In this document: piece by piece, positions 16,894 through 26,438 of the stretch
Layout: every line of letters begins with the position of its first letter
Numbering within the stretch: the first letter of the stretch is position 1
NCBI RefSeq assembly: GCF_024345185.1
Contig: NZ_BROB01000003.1
Span: 1-64,000 of the forward strand
Length of the DNA stretch: 64,000 nucleotides
DNA from: Levilactobacillus humaensis
Lineage (GTDB): Bacteria > Bacillota > Bacilli > Lactobacillales > Lactobacillaceae
Direction: 5' to 3'
The notes under the pieces: model-generated
Seen by the model: only the letters and a program-made list of their open reading frames with translations
Database searches by the model: none
Told to the model about the DNA's origin: nothing
Translations under genes and position numbers: made by a program

Positions 16894-17958
16894 ATGACAA
16901 CTCGAATTGAACGTTTACAAGCGCAATTTGACCGGTTAAGTATCGATAGTTTCTTGGTTTCCAATGCCAGCAACCAACAGTACCTCGCGGGAGCTAGCTT
17001 GGAGGGCGGTGACGGGTATCTGCTCGTCACGGCACATGAGGCGGTATTCATCACGGATGCTCGTTATCAGACGGAGTTTCAGACGACGGTGCCACAGATG
17101 CCACTGGTGATTACCCGTGACTACCTGCAGGCCGTTAATGACCGCTTACAGGCCGCTGGAGCCACGGTGCTCGGGATTGAGGATAGTTTACCGCTCAACG
17201 AGTATCAGTGGTTAGACGAGCACCTGTTGACAGACATCGTGCCGATGGCTGGCGTGGTTGATAATCTCCGCCAGATTAAGGACGCTACTGAATTGGCTGC
17301 GATTCGCCGAGCAACTGCGCTGACGAGTCAAGGTTTAACCGCGCTGTTTGATCAGATTAAGGTCGGTCAGACGGAGCGGCAGGTGGCCAACTGGCTCGGT
17401 GAATGGATGTTGGATCATGGTGCGACTGGGACCAGTTTCGAGACGATCGTGGCAAGTGGCAAACGCGCCGCTTGGCCTCATGGATCGGCGAGTGACAAGG
17501 TTCTGGCCGACCACGAGATGGTCACCATCGATTGTGGGTTCTACGTTGACGGCTACACGTCTGACGTGACTCGGACCGTCGCGCTGGGCGACCCTGGTGA
17601 ACACTTGCGATCAGCCTATCAGGCGGTGGCAGATGCCCAACAGGCAATCATTGCGGCAGTCAAGCCGGGCGTTACCGGCGGTGAGCTCGATCGGATTGGT
17701 CGAGACTTACTGACGGACCGCGGCTTTGGCGAGGCCTTTATCCATGGGACCGGTCATGGGATCGGACTGGACATCCACGAGGGACCAAACATCGGGCGTA
17801 ATTGGCCGGATGTGATGGCCGCTAACGAAGTCATCACGGTTGAACCCGGGGTATACTTCGCCAACGAGGGTGGCTTGCGAATTGAAGACGATATCTTGGT
17901 CACGGCGACTGGGCACGAGATCCTCACGACTGCCCCACGGAATTTAATTATTCTGTAA
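16894..17958 (+). CDS. pepP: Xaa-Pro aminopeptidase (M24 family)
   Basis: A 354-residue metallopeptidase that releases N-terminal residues preceding proline. An N-terminal creatinase-like domain (about 1-125) precedes the pita-bread catalytic domain. Metal ligands are visible: the aspartates in VDGYTSDVTRTV, the histidine in GTGHGIGLDIHEGP, and the glutamates in VEPGVYF and LRIEDD. The short length fits the YqhT/PapA group of Firmicutes. ATG follows GGGAGG. It precedes efp, the usual arrangement; the stop is 75 bases before efp, leaving room for an efp promoter. Confidence 0.95.
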   Translation: MTTRIERLQAQFDRLSIDSFLVSNASNQQYLAGASLEGGDGYLLVTAHEAVFITDARYQTEFQTTVPQMPLVITRDYLQAVNDRLQAAGATVLGIEDSLPLNEYQWLDEHLLTDIVPMAGVVDNLRQIKDATELAAIRRATALTSQGLTALFDQIKVGQTERQVANWLGEWMLDHGATGTSFETIVASGKRAAWPHGSASDKVLADHEMVTIDCGFYVDGYTSDVTRTVALGDPGEHLRSAYQAVADAQQAIIAAVKPGVTGGELDRIGRDLLTDRGFGEAFIHGTGHGIGLDIHEGPNIGRNWPDVMAANEVITVEPGVYFANEGGLRIEDDILVTATGHEILTTAPRNLIIL

Positions 17959-17971
17959 GTCGGCTACTGTC

Positions 17972-18001
17972 TTGCTTTTTATGGGTAAGAATTGATATTA
18001 T
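17972..18001 (+). promoter_or_regulatory. Possible efp promoter
   Basis: TTGCTT at 17972-17977 and TATTAT at 17996-18001 with an 18-base spacer, in the gap between pepP and efp. Reasonable but unproven; readthrough from pepP is also possible. Confidence 0.5.
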
Positions 18002-18033
18002 AAAGAGGACATATTTTAGGAGGCTACAAGATT

Positions 18034-18594
18034 ATGGCAATTTCTACTGCTGATTTTAAAAATGGTTTAACTATCGAAGTTGATCACGCTATCTGGCGGA
18101 TCGTTGAGTTCCAACACGTCAAGCCCGGTAAGGGTGGCGCTTTCGTACGTTCAAAGCTTAAGAACTTACGGACAGGTGCCGTTCAAGAAAAGACGTTCCG
18201 TTCTGGTGCCAAGATGGAATTAGCTGACATCCAAACTCGTAGCATGCAATACCTTTACGAAGATGGTGACAGTCGTGTCTTCATGGACACGGATAACTTC
18301 GAACAAATCGAAGTACCTTCAGAATCCATCAAGGAACAACTCTTGTACTTACAAGAAAACATGGATGTGAACTTGATTCAATACGGTTCCGAAGTCTTGG
18401 GAATCGAAGTACCAAACACGGTTGTCTTGGAAGTTAAGGCTACTGAACCTGGTATCAAGGGGAACACTGCTTCTGGTGGTTCCAAGCCTGCTACGATGGA
18501 CACTGGTTTAGTTGTTCAAGTGCCTTTCTTTGTTAACGAAGGGGACAAGCTTTCGATCAACACGACCGATGGGACCTACATTTCCCGTGCTTAA
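18034..18594 (+). CDS. efp: Translation elongation factor P
   Basis: A 186-residue, tRNA-shaped protein that helps ribosomes through polyproline stretches. Three beta-barrel domains are expected over this length. The tip loop reads KPGKGGA, with K33 as the residue that is modified in several bacteria; Bacillus carries an aminopentanol group at the equivalent lysine. The C-terminal [17 protein letters not shown] is conserved. ATG follows TAGGAGG. It leads into yqhY and nusB, the usual Firmicutes order. Confidence 0.97.
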   Translation: MAISTADFKNGLTIEVDHAIWRIVEFQHVKPGKGGAFVRSKLKNLRTGAVQEKTFRSGAKMELADIQTRSMQYLYEDGDSRVFMDTDNFEQIEVPSESIKEQLLYLQENMDVNLIQYGSEVLGIEVPNTVVLEVKATEPGIKGNTASGGSKPATMDTGLVVQVPFFVNEGDKLSINTTDGTYISRA

Positions 18595-18631
18595 TTAGTC
18601 CAACGTTTAATCAGTAAGGGAGGGTCAATGA

Positions 18632-19072
18632 ATGGCAGAAGATACTAATATCATTTTAGAATCAAAGGAACCCGCACTCGGCAGAATTGAGGTGGCCCCA
18701 CAAGTCCTCGAAATTATCGTGGGCATTGCGGCCAGCCAAACCGAAGGCGTTGCGCGGATGCGTGGTTCACTGGCAAACAGCGTGACAGAACTCCTTGGCC
18801 GTAAGGAACAACACGGCAAGGGTGTCAAGTTGGTGTTTGACGGCGATGAATTAGCAGTTGACGTGTACGTTTACTTGGATTACGGGGTAGCGGTTCCTAA
18901 GGTTGCCTTAGCCATTCAAGACAGCGTAAAACAACAATTGTTGTTCATGACCGACCTTGATTTACGTGAAGTTAACGTTCACGTGGAAGGCGTCATTCCC
19001 GAAAAGACGGCGCAGCAGGTCGATCCCGATCACCTGTTTAACCAGAGCGACGAAGGAGACAGTGACCAATAG
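18632..19072 (+). CDS. yqhY: Asp23/Gls24 family protein YqhY
   Basis: A 146-residue cytoplasmic protein of the Asp23/Gls24 family, recognised by VAPQVLEIIVGIAASQTEGVARMRG and the closing VNVHVEGVI. Relatives affect envelope stress tolerance and acetyl-CoA carboxylase activity (YqhY in Bacillus), but the mechanism is unclear. It lies between efp and nusB, and its TAG stop shares one base with the GTG start of nusB, implying coupling. A second family member is at 41715-42077. Confidence 0.92.
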   Translation: MAEDTNIILESKEPALGRIEVAPQVLEIIVGIAASQTEGVARMRGSLANSVTELLGRKEQHGKGVKLVFDGDELAVDVYVYLDYGVAVPKVALAIQDSVKQQLLFMTDLDLREVNVHVEGVIPEKTAQQVDPDHLFNQSDEGDSDQ

Positions 19073-19500
19073 TGACACTTACACGACATCAGATTCGGGA
19101 ACGTGCATTCCAAATGCTATTTGCATTAAATGCCAACCCTGAAGCCGATCATGACGCGCTCTACCAGCGTGTTCTGACCGATGATCCCAACCAAATCGTC
19201 CCCGTGCCGGAGTACTTGTCGACGCTGGTTAACGGTGTTCTCCAGTACCAAACAGAACTGGATGCCCAAATCGACCAGTATCTGAGTACCGGGTGGCAAT
19301 TAAAACGAATTGCAAAGACTGATCTTGTGATCATGCGACTTGCATTCTTTGAAATTGACCACGTGGATGAGGTGCCCGACCGAGTGGCCGTCAACGAAGC
19401 CTTGGAATTAGCCAAGATGTTTAGTGACGACCGTTCACGACGGTTCATCAATGGGGTATTGGCCCACACACTGGACAATGAGCCCAACCAAGAAGATTAA
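19072..19500 (+). CDS. nusB: Transcription antitermination factor NusB
   Basis: A 142-residue all-helical protein that, with S10 (NusE), loads onto boxA RNA and supports rRNA transcription. It begins MTLTRHQIRERAFQMLFAL and has the closing FINGVLAHTLD, both conserved. GTG 19072 overlaps the yqhY stop by one base. It is the last gene of the efp-yqhY-nusB unit and is followed by a terminator. Confidence 0.96.
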   Translation: MTLTRHQIRERAFQMLFALNANPEADHDALYQRVLTDDPNQIVPVPEYLSTLVNGVLQYQTELDAQIDQYLSTGWQLKRIAKTDLVIMRLAFFEIDHVDEVPDRVAVNEALELAKMFSDDRSRRFINGVLAHTLDNEPNQED

Positions 19501-19504
19501 TTGA

Positions 19505-19538
19505 GAAGCCTGAGACCTTATGTCTTGGGCTTTTTTTA
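19505..19538 (+). terminator. Terminator after nusB
   Basis: AAGCCTGAGAC pairs with GTCTTGGGCTT around a short loop, with a seven-T run directly after. Confidence 0.88.
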
Positions 19539-19561
19539 TGAGAGTGGGACCGAAGGCGGTT

Positions 19562-19672
19562 AGCTGGTGAGCATTAAGGCTGATAACCGAAACCAGCTAC
19601 CTTTTGGCGCACGTTTCGACGATATAAGCTAGAAATAAGGCGTCTGGGATGCCGTCCCAAACGTCTTTTTAT
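19562..19672 (+). terminator. Two further hairpins between nusB and folD
   Basis: AGCTGGT at 19562-19568 is repeated inverted as ACCAGCT at 19592-19598. A second hairpin, AGGCGTCTGGGA against TCCCAAACGTCT at 19638-19665, is followed by TTTTTATTT and is a convincing terminator. No open frame with a ribosome-binding site lies here, so this stretch may hold a small RNA or only backup terminators. Confidence 0.6.
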
Positions 19673-19791
19673 TTGGCCCAGGTCTCGCGTCATCCGATCT
19701 GAAAGTCCGGGGGAATCGACACCCCGTTTTCAGAAAAGATATGCTAAAATGGAAGTTAAACTTTGCAAGATTTTGGGGAGGATGAGAATTT

Positions 19792-20658
19792 ATGACGACC
19801 ATTATTGATGGCAGACAATTGGCCAAGGACCTGAACGCACAGACCCAGCAACGCGTCGCTAAGCTAGCGGAACGGGGAATTACGCCTGGGCTTGCCGTGA
19901 TTATCGTGGGGGATGACCCGGCCAGTGCCTTATACGTGCGTAACAAGCATCGTAAGGCCGTGAAGCTAGGGATCAAGTCCGTTGTGCGGGAACTACCCGC
20001 AACGGTTAGCCAGGCCGATCTGATGGGTGTCGTGACCGAGTACAATCAGGACCCGACCATTAACGGGATTCTCGTGCAGTCACCATTACCGCGGGGACTC
20101 GACGAACAAGCCGTGGTCGCCGCCATCGATCCTAAAAAGGATGTGGATGGCTTCCATCCCGTTAATGTGGGCCGCCTCTTCAACAATTTACCAGGTAACT
20201 ATCCTGTATCCTGTACCCCACGGGGAATCATGACGATGTTGGATTCTCTCCACATTCATTTAAGAGGAAAGCGCGCCGTAGTGGTGGGCCGTAGCCGCAT
20301 CGTCGGCCGGCCCATGGCAGCCATGCTACTGAATGCCGACATGACGGTCACTACGGCCCATGTGTATACCAAACATCTGAGTGATGTGACCCGTGAGGCT
20401 GATGTCTTGGTCGTGGCAACTGGTGTCGCTCACCTGATCAAGGCCAACGACGTGAAGCCGGGCGCCATCGTGATTGACGTGGGGATGGACCGCGACGACC
20501 AAGGAAAACTGACGGGGGATGTTGACTTTGATGGGGTCTTTGACCGTGTCGGGGCCATCACGCCGGTTCCCGGTGGCGTGGGTCCGATGACAATCGCGAC
20601 TTTGATGCAACAAACCGTGGATATTTGTGAGTGGAGTGAACAACGTGGCAACCAATGA
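19792..20658 (+). CDS. folD: Bifunctional methylenetetrahydrofolate dehydrogenase/cyclohydrolase
   Basis: A 288-residue enzyme interconverting 5,10-methylene- and 10-formyl-tetrahydrofolate with NADP. The catalytic region ASALYVRNKHRKAVKLGI supplies the tyrosine and lysine, then come the folate-site VQSPLPRGLD and the NADP-binding GRSRIVGRP. TPVPGGVGPMTIATLM near the C-terminus is a family hallmark. ATG follows GGGGAGG. It begins the folD-xseA-xseB-ispA-tlyA cluster, with every junction overlapping. Confidence 0.97.
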   Translation: MTTIIDGRQLAKDLNAQTQQRVAKLAERGITPGLAVIIVGDDPASALYVRNKHRKAVKLGIKSVVRELPATVSQADLMGVVTEYNQDPTINGILVQSPLPRGLDEQAVVAAIDPKKDVDGFHPVNVGRLFNNLPGNYPVSCTPRGIMTMLDSLHIHLRGKRAVVVGRSRIVGRPMAAMLLNADMTVTTAHVYTKHLSDVTREADVLVVATGVAHLIKANDVKPGAIVIDVGMDRDDQGKLTGDVDFDGVFDRVGAITPVPGGVGPMTIATLMQQTVDICEWSEQRGNQ

Positions 20659-22000
20659 TTATTTAACGGTAACGGCCTTAACGCAATACTTAAAACGTAA
20701 ATTTGACGTCGACCCCTATCTGGGAAAGATCTATCTGACCGGTGAAATTTCGAATTTCCGGTTACGGCCGCATGCGCACCAATACTTCAGCCTGAAGGAC
20801 GATCACGCTAAGATTAATGCGATTATGTTTCGGTCGGCCTTCGAAAAACTAAAATTCACGCCGGAAACTGGGATGAAGGTCCTGGTGACCGGCCGCATCT
20901 CGCTGTATGAACCTAGTGGGAGCTACCAGATCTACGTCGAACGTATGGAACCAGACGGGATCGGTCAGCTTTACCAGGCTTATGAACAATTGAAGAAAAA
21001 GCTAGAGGCAGAAGGTTTATTTAGTGCCCCTAAACGACCGTTGCCACGCTTCCCCAAACGGATTGCGGTGATTACCAGTCCCAGTGGAGCGGTCATCCGC
21101 GATATTATTACGACGACTCGCCGACGTTACCCGATCGCACAGATCGTGTTGTATCCTGCCGTGGTTCAAGGGGATGGCGCGGCCCCGGATCTGGTCCGCC
21201 AGATTCAGCGGGTGAACGCTAATGGCAGTTATGACACGCTGATTATTGGTCGTGGTGGGGGTTCAATTGAAGACCTCTGGCCGTTCAATGAAGAGTCGGT
21301 AGCGCGGGACATTGCGGGCAGTCGCCTGCCGATTATCTCCTCAGTGGGTCACGAAACGGATACCACGATCGCCGACCTGGTCGCCGATGTTAGAGCGGCG
21401 ACGCCGACGGCTGCGGCCGAACTGGCGGTTCCCGTCTTAAATGACGAGATTCTAAAACTCCAGCAGCAACGCACCCGGCTATACAATGCCATGGCCAACC
21501 GGATTAATTTCCAGCAGGAACGCCTGAATAAGCTCCTGAAGGCCTACGTGTTCCAGCAACCGCAACGGCTCTACGAGACCTACGTCCAGCGCTTAGACCA
21601 CGCCCAACAAGGCTTACAACGTAACATGCAGGCCCAGTTACGCCAACAGGGGCAACGCGTGGCGCTGGCCCAACAAGGGCTACGTAGCCGTAATCCGTTA
21701 ACTCGGGTTCAACGTGGACAACAGGACGTGGCACAATTGCGCACGCGTTTGACGGCCGCGGCTACCCGCTACTTGGCGGCCCAACAGGAAAAAGTCGGCC
21801 GATTAGCCAATGGTCTGGACTATCTGAGTCCACTGAAGATCATGGGTAGAGGCTACGGATACGTGGTCCAAGACGATCACGTGGTTCGTCACATTACAGA
21901 CTTGAAGCAGGAGACGGCCACCATTCATTTGGATGGCGGGACCGCTTCCGCAGAGATTATGGGCATCACACCAGATAAGGAGACCCAACAAGATGACTGA
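20645..22000 (+). CDS. xseA: Exodeoxyribonuclease VII large subunit
   Basis: A 451-residue subunit of exonuclease VII, which degrades single-stranded DNA from both ends. An N-terminal OB fold ([24 protein letters not shown] split around residues 22-50), a catalytic domain with [11 protein letters not shown] and [16 protein letters not shown], and a long helical region that wraps around XseB copies are visible. I start it at GTG 20645 inside the folD end; another GTG 18 bases upstream is possible. The next gene overlaps its stop. Confidence 0.95.
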   Translation: MATNDYLTVTALTQYLKRKFDVDPYLGKIYLTGEISNFRLRPHAHQYFSLKDDHAKINAIMFRSAFEKLKFTPETGMKVLVTGRISLYEPSGSYQIYVERMEPDGIGQLYQAYEQLKKKLEAEGLFSAPKRPLPRFPKRIAVITSPSGAVIRDIITTTRRRYPIAQIVLYPAVVQGDGAAPDLVRQIQRVNANGSYDTLIIGRGGGSIEDLWPFNEESVARDIAGSRLPIISSVGHETDTTIADLVADVRAATPTAAAELAVPVLNDEILKLQQQRTRLYNAMANRINFQQERLNKLLKAYVFQQPQRLYETYVQRLDHAQQGLQRNMQAQLRQQGQRVALAQQGLRSRNPLTRVQRGQQDVAQLRTRLTAAATRYLAAQQEKVGRLANGLDYLSPLKIMGRGYGYVVQDDHVVRHITDLKQETATIHLDGGTASAEIMGITPDKETQQDD

Positions 22001-22241
22001 AGAAAAGCAACCAACCTTTGAAGAAAATTTAACTACGCTTGAACAGATCGTGACCCAATTGGAACAAGGCGACGTGCCGTTGGAAGAAGCCCTCGCCCAA
22101 TTCAAGAAGGGGGTCGACCTCAGTAAGACCCTCCAGACAACGCTGCAAGGTGCCGAGAAGACCCTGGCAACCATGATGAACGACAACGATCAAGAACAGG
22201 CCTTTGAGACCCCTCAAGGAGGCTCTGACAATGCCGATTGA
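21993..22241 (+). CDS. xseB: Exodeoxyribonuclease VII small subunit
   Basis: An 82-residue helical protein that forms the six-copy rod around the XseA coiled coils. It begins [20 protein letters not shown] and contains [19 protein letters not shown], the family signature. ATG 21993 follows AAGGAGA and overlaps the xseA stop by eight bases, so translation is coupled. The acidic tail of about 20 residues after the second helix is variable in the family. Confidence 0.95.
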   Translation: MTEEKQPTFEENLTTLEQIVTQLEQGDVPLEEALAQFKKGVDLSKTLQTTLQGAEKTLATMMNDNDQEQAFETPQGGSDNAD

Positions 22242-23136
22242 GACTCAGTTGGCAACGTTTGAGGCTGCCTGGTTACCGCAACTGAATGAACCATTGGCCG
22301 ACGCCATCGCGCAGGACACAGGTGACGATCGTTTAGCTGCGGCCATGCAGTATTCGGTTTTGGCTGGGGGCAAACGCTTGCGGCCCTTACTGACGGTGGC
22401 AACCGTACAGACGCTAGGGCAGGCCGTCGACCTTAAACGGATGTGGCGACCGATCATGGCGTTGGAGTTGTTGCATACCTACTCGCTGATTCACGATGAT
22501 TTACCGGCCATGGATAATGATGATCTGCGGCGAGGCGAACCGACCAACCACGTGAAATTTGGGGCCGGGATGGCCACACTGGCTGGGGATGGTCTGTTGA
22601 CGCTGGCCTTTCAATGGCTGACGGCCACCGATCTCGACGCTTCAGTTCAGGCGGAGCTAGTGACCTCACTGGCCCAGGCGGCCGGTCCGGCGGGCATGGT
22701 CGCGGGTCAGGCCAAGGACATTCAATCCGAGGCCGTCGATTTACCGTTAGCCGATCTGCGGGTGCTACATAAGGAAAAGACCGGGGCCTTGCTGCACTAT
22801 GCGGTCGCCGCGGGACTCATCATGGGTGGCGTTCCAACAGCAGCACGTGCGGCTTACTTGCGGTTTGCCGATGCCTTTGGTCTGGCCTTTCAGATCTACG
22901 ACGATATCTTAGATGTCGTGGGTACGGCAGCGGAATTAGGTAAGGCCACCCAGAAGGATGCCGGGGAAGCCAAGAATACCTATCCGGGCAAGCTCGGACT
23001 GCAGGGGGCCAATCAGGCCCTCATTCAGACCATTGCGGCCGGACAAGCGGCGTTGGACGATCTCCCAGACGGTACCGATGCCTCATTATTACGGGCATTC
23101 TTTAGTTATTTTGACACGAAACGGGTGAACGCATGA
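22231..23136 (+). CDS. ispA: Geranylgeranyl/farnesyl diphosphate synthase
   Basis: A 301-residue all-helical prenyltransferase condensing isopentenyl diphosphate with allylic diphosphates; its product feeds undecaprenyl phosphate and other isoprenoids. The first aspartate-rich motif is [10 protein letters not shown] (residues 89-98) and the second is the YDDILD near residue 228. GGKRLRP (47-52 region) binds the diphosphate. Chain length (C15 or C20) cannot be read safely. ATG 22231 follows CAAGGAGG inside xseB, overlapping it by 11 bases. Confidence 0.95.
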   Translation: MPIETQLATFEAAWLPQLNEPLADAIAQDTGDDRLAAAMQYSVLAGGKRLRPLLTVATVQTLGQAVDLKRMWRPIMALELLHTYSLIHDDLPAMDNDDLRRGEPTNHVKFGAGMATLAGDGLLTLAFQWLTATDLDASVQAELVTSLAQAAGPAGMVAGQAKDIQSEAVDLPLADLRVLHKEKTGALLHYAVAAGLIMGGVPTAARAAYLRFADAFGLAFQIYDDILDVVGTAAELGKATQKDAGEAKNTYPGKLGLQGANQALIQTIAAGQAALDDLPDGTDASLLRAFFSYFDTKRVNA

Positions 23137-23948
23137 AGAAAAAGCGAGTCGCGGAGTTATTAGTGGAACAAGGGTTATTTGACGAGCTCGATGAGGCGAA
23201 ACGGGCGGTCATGGCCGGAGAAATTCTAGGGACCAATGAAGAACGCTTGGATAAGCCGGGAACGTTAATACCAGCCGATACCGAATTGCATTTAAAGGGG
23301 CACCCCTTACCTTACGTGTCACGTGGTGGGTTCAAATTGGCTAAGGCTCTCGAGGTCTTTGACATCGATGTGACCGACCGGGTGGTTCTGGACATTGGGT
23401 CTTCGACCGGAGGATTTACAGATGTGATGCTTCAAAACGGCGCGAAGCTCAGCTATGCCTTAGACGTTGGCAGTAATCAGTTGGTCTGGAAGCTCCGCGA
23501 GGATCCAAGAGTCGTGGTCATGGAACACACGAACTTCCGGTACAGCCAGTTGGCTGATTTTACCCATGGTCAGCCAACCTTCAGCTCGATCGACGTGTCC
23601 TTTATTTCATTGAAGCTCATCCTGCCACCATTGAAGGGCATTCTAGCAACTGGTGGTGACGTGGTTGCCCTCATTAAGCCGCAATTTGAAGCCGATCGTG
23701 AGGACGTCGGGGCCCACGGGATTATCCGCGACCGCGCCGTTCACGCCAAGGTGGTCCAGAGCATCATTGATTTTGCCGTGGCCACCGGCTACAGCGTCCT
23801 GGGACTGGATTATTCACCAATTAAGGGTGGCGAAGGAAATATTGAGTTCCTGGTGCATCTCAAATCAGTTGATAAAAATGCAGTCTGTGTAAGTTCAGTT
23901 TCCGTTGAAGACACGCTTGACGCGGGTTACGAAGGCCTAAATAAATAG
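23133..23948 (+). CDS. tlyA: TlyA family rRNA 2'-O-methyltransferase
   Basis: A 271-residue protein with an N-terminal S4 RNA-binding domain (about 1-60) and an RrmJ/FtsJ methyltransferase domain containing LDIGSSTGGFTDVML (S-adenosylmethionine site) and the catalytic lysines of this fold. TlyA in mycobacteria methylates 16S and 23S rRNA; the older name hemolysin A is misleading. The start overlaps the ispA stop by four bases (ATGA). It is the last gene before argR. Confidence 0.93.
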   Translation: MKKKRVAELLVEQGLFDELDEAKRAVMAGEILGTNEERLDKPGTLIPADTELHLKGHPLPYVSRGGFKLAKALEVFDIDVTDRVVLDIGSSTGGFTDVMLQNGAKLSYALDVGSNQLVWKLREDPRVVVMEHTNFRYSQLADFTHGQPTFSSIDVSFISLKLILPPLKGILATGGDVVALIKPQFEADREDVGAHGIIRDRAVHAKVVQSIIDFAVATGYSVLGLDYSPIKGGEGNIEFLVHLKSVDKNAVCVSSVSVEDTLDAGYEGLNK

Positions 23949-24040
23949 ATTATGAGAAATTTATGAGAATTTGCTTTCCAAATACTAAGCTCTGGTATAT
24001 GATAAGATTATGCATTTTATCCGTATAAGGGGGGCCAAGT

Positions 24041-24496
24041 ATGAAGAAACAGGAACGCCAACAGTTATTAAAACGTTTATTAACTGCGCGAGAAATTGAA
24101 CGACAAGAGGATTTTGTCCACCTCCTAGCCGAGGATGGGATTCACGTGACCCAGGCCACCATCTCACGGGATATTAAAGAGATGCAACTGGTCAAGCTCC
24201 CCGCGGAGTCCGGCGGTTATCGCTACAGTCTCCCCGTTCAGAAAAAGATTGATACGCAGAAAAAATTACAACGCACCCTACAGAATGCCTACGTTTCCTT
24301 CGCCATTCAGGGCGACCTAACGATCCTGAAAGTGTTACCGGGTAACGGTCCAGTCATTGCGTCGTTACTGACACAGATGCGCTATGAATTTGTATTTGGT
24401 GCGCTGGGTGACGATAGCTCGGTACTCACCATTTGTGTTTCCCATCAGGGTGCCTTACAATTGGAAAAGACGATTAACCGCATGATTGCGGATTAG
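24041..24496 (+). CDS. argR: Arginine repressor ArgR/AhrC
   Basis: A 151-residue hexameric repressor that controls arginine metabolism with arginine as co-factor. The N-terminal winged helix (about 1-70: VTQATISRDIKEMQLVKLP) binds DNA, and the C-terminal domain with GALGDDSSVLTIC (family core GxxAGDDT) binds arginine and drives oligomerisation. In Bacilli this gene also lies between tlyA and recN. Start is ATG after AAGGGGGG. Confidence 0.95.
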   Translation: MKKQERQQLLKRLLTAREIERQEDFVHLLAEDGIHVTQATISRDIKEMQLVKLPAESGGYRYSLPVQKKIDTQKKLQRTLQNAYVSFAIQGDLTILKVLPGNGPVIASLLTQMRYEFVFGALGDDSSVLTICVSHQGALQLEKTINRMIAD

Positions 24497-24500
24497 AGAT

Positions 24501-24552
24501 CGACCACGACTGACTAACCAGCACAAGCTGATAAGCAGCGGTGGTCGTTTTA
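24501..24552 (+). terminator. Terminator between argR and recN
   Basis: CGACCAC at 24501-24507 pairs with GTGGTCG at 24541-24547, followed by TTTTATTT. The loop is large (33 bases), with minor internal pairing, so it is of moderate strength. Confidence 0.7.
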
Positions 24553-24568
24553 TTTAGGGGGTCAACAC

Positions 24569-26287
24569 GTGTTACAAGAACTGTCGATTAAAAATTTTGC
24601 AATTATCGACCACCTCGACGTGGCCTTTAAGAATGGCATGACCGTTTTAACCGGGGAAACCGGGGCGGGGAAGTCGATCATCATTGATGCCGTGGGCTTA
24701 CTTGCCGGTGGTCGGGGTTCGGCCAACTTCGTGCGGACCGGGACCGATAAGGCGATCATCCAGGGGAGTTTTATCTTTCCTACTGGCGGGACGACCTACC
24801 GCGTCTTGGACGAACTGGGGATCGATCATGATGATGGCAGTGTGATCCTCCAAAGAGAGATTCACGCCAATGGTCGCAATACCTGTCGGGTCAATGGCAT
24901 GCTGGTCAATACCAGCACCCTGAAACGGATTGGCGAGACGGCCGTAGATATTCACGGGCAAAATGAGCATCAGGAACTGATGCAGCCGGAGAAGCACCTG
25001 GGGATGCTCGACGAATTTGCCGGGGCCAAGGTGGCTAAACTCCGTGAAAATTATGGGCAGATCTATCGGCGCTACACCCAACTCCAATCGACACTGGAGA
25101 ATCGGCGGACGAATGAAAAAGAATGGGCGCAACATTTAGACATGTTGACCTTCCAAGTCAACGAAATTGAATCTGCCAACCTCCAACCCGGGGAAGAGGA
25201 TAAGCTGGTGGCCGAACGGGACCGCTTGGATAATTATCAACGGATCAACGATGCCCTGCAACGGAGTCAGATGACGTTGACGGGTGAGGAGACCGCACCG
25301 GGCGTGACCGACCAACTGAGTAGTGCTCTGCAAGCCATGCAGGGCATTGCCGACTTTGACGCGGCCTTCAAACAGATCAGTGATAGCTTAGAAACGGCTT
25401 ACTACGCGCTGACGGATGCCGTGGGTGCTGTATCTTCGCAACTGGACTTACTCGAGTGGGATGAAGGCCGGCTAGATGCCATCGAACAGCGTTTGGACGT
25501 GATCAATCAACTCAAACGTAAGTATGGCGACTCCGAGTCACAGGTGCTCAAATACTACGATAAAATTGCGGCGGAATTAAAACAGATGCAGGCGACCGAC
25601 GAACAAGCCGACGACCTGGAAGAACAGGTAGCCGCGCAGGAAACCAAACTTCACGAGGTGGGTGAACAGCTGAGTGAGGCCCGGCACCATGCATCTGAGA
25701 AGTTGGAAAAGGCCATTCACGCGGAACTTGCGGATCTCTATATGGCCAAAACGGTCTTTGCCGTTCGTTTCTCCCGGCCCAAGAATGAGGGGCTACTAAG
25801 CACTGGACTCGACCACATGGAATTTTACCTGCGGACCAATCCTGGAGAGGCAATGCGGCCCTTGGCGAAGATTGCCTCCGGTGGGGAACTGTCCCGGATT
25901 ATGTTGGCGCTCAAGACCATCTTCTCTGAATCTCAGGGGATTACGTCCATTATCTTTGATGAAGTCGACACGGGGGTCAGTGGCCGAGTGGCCCAGGCGA
26001 TTGCCGAGAAAATCAGTGGTATCGCTCGAGAATCTCAGGTCTTGTGTATCACCCATTTACCACAGGTGGCGGCTATGGCCGATCACCACTACTTCATTGC
26101 GAAGAAGATCGTGGGTGAACGGACTGAAACTTCTTTGAGACGGTTAGACGAATCCAACCGAGTGGATGAATTGGCCCGAATGTCAGCCGGAACTCAGGTG
26201 ACGAAGTTAGCGTTGGAACACGCGTATGAATTATTGAAGTTAGCTGATGAAGTCAAGAACTCTCAGCCTAATAGTAAAAGTGAATAA
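24569..26287 (+). CDS. recN: DNA repair protein RecN
   Basis: A 572-residue SMC-like ATPase used in double-strand break repair. Walker A is GETGAGKS (near residue 30), the middle is coiled coil (about 150-370), and the C-terminal half has the signature ASGGELSRIMLALK and Walker B with IIFDEVDTGVSG. GTG start follows TAGGGGGT. It is separated from argR by a terminator, so it may have its own promoter; no clear LexA box is visible before it. Confidence 0.96.
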   Translation: MLQELSIKNFAIIDHLDVAFKNGMTVLTGETGAGKSIIIDAVGLLAGGRGSANFVRTGTDKAIIQGSFIFPTGGTTYRVLDELGIDHDDGSVILQREIHANGRNTCRVNGMLVNTSTLKRIGETAVDIHGQNEHQELMQPEKHLGMLDEFAGAKVAKLRENYGQIYRRYTQLQSTLENRRTNEKEWAQHLDMLTFQVNEIESANLQPGEEDKLVAERDRLDNYQRINDALQRSQMTLTGEETAPGVTDQLSSALQAMQGIADFDAAFKQISDSLETAYYALTDAVGAVSSQLDLLEWDEGRLDAIEQRLDVINQLKRKYGDSESQVLKYYDKIAAELKQMQATDEQADDLEEQVAAQETKLHEVGEQLSEARHHASEKLEKAIHAELADLYMAKTVFAVRFSRPKNEGLLSTGLDHMEFYLRTNPGEAMRPLAKIASGGELSRIMLALKTIFSESQGITSIIFDEVDTGVSGRVAQAIAEKISGIARESQVLCITHLPQVAAMADHHYFIAKKIVGERTETSLRRLDESNRVDELARMSAGTQVTKLALEHAYELLKLADEVKNSQPNSKSE

Positions 26288-26296
26288 GTGTATAAT

Positions 26297-26330
26297 TAAG
26301 TCGTTATCAGGTGATTGATAACGGCTTTTA
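26297..26330 (+). terminator. Terminator after recN
   Basis: AAGTCGTTATCA pairs with TGATAACGGCTT around a six-base loop, followed by TTTATTATT. Confidence 0.9.
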
Positions 26331-26372
26331 TTATTAGAGCTAGCCTAGTTTAATACTATTACAGATTACCCC

Positions 26373-26401
26373 TTAAATTAGATCGAAGATTGATATATAA
26401 T
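26373..26401 (+). promoter_or_regulatory. Adhesin promoter
   Basis: A consensus TATAAT at 26396-26401 is preceded by a weak TTAAAT at 26373-26378 with a 17-base spacer. It lies in an AT-rich gap after the recN terminator. Confidence 0.6.
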
Positions 26402-26438
26402 TAGATCAGCAAACAAAAACGGTGTAGAGGTGTGTGTC

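Noticed and set aside
24009-24030. Possible ArgR operator before argR
   Set aside because: TGCATTTTATCCGTAT has a half-match to the ARG box, but symmetry is poor and no second box is present.
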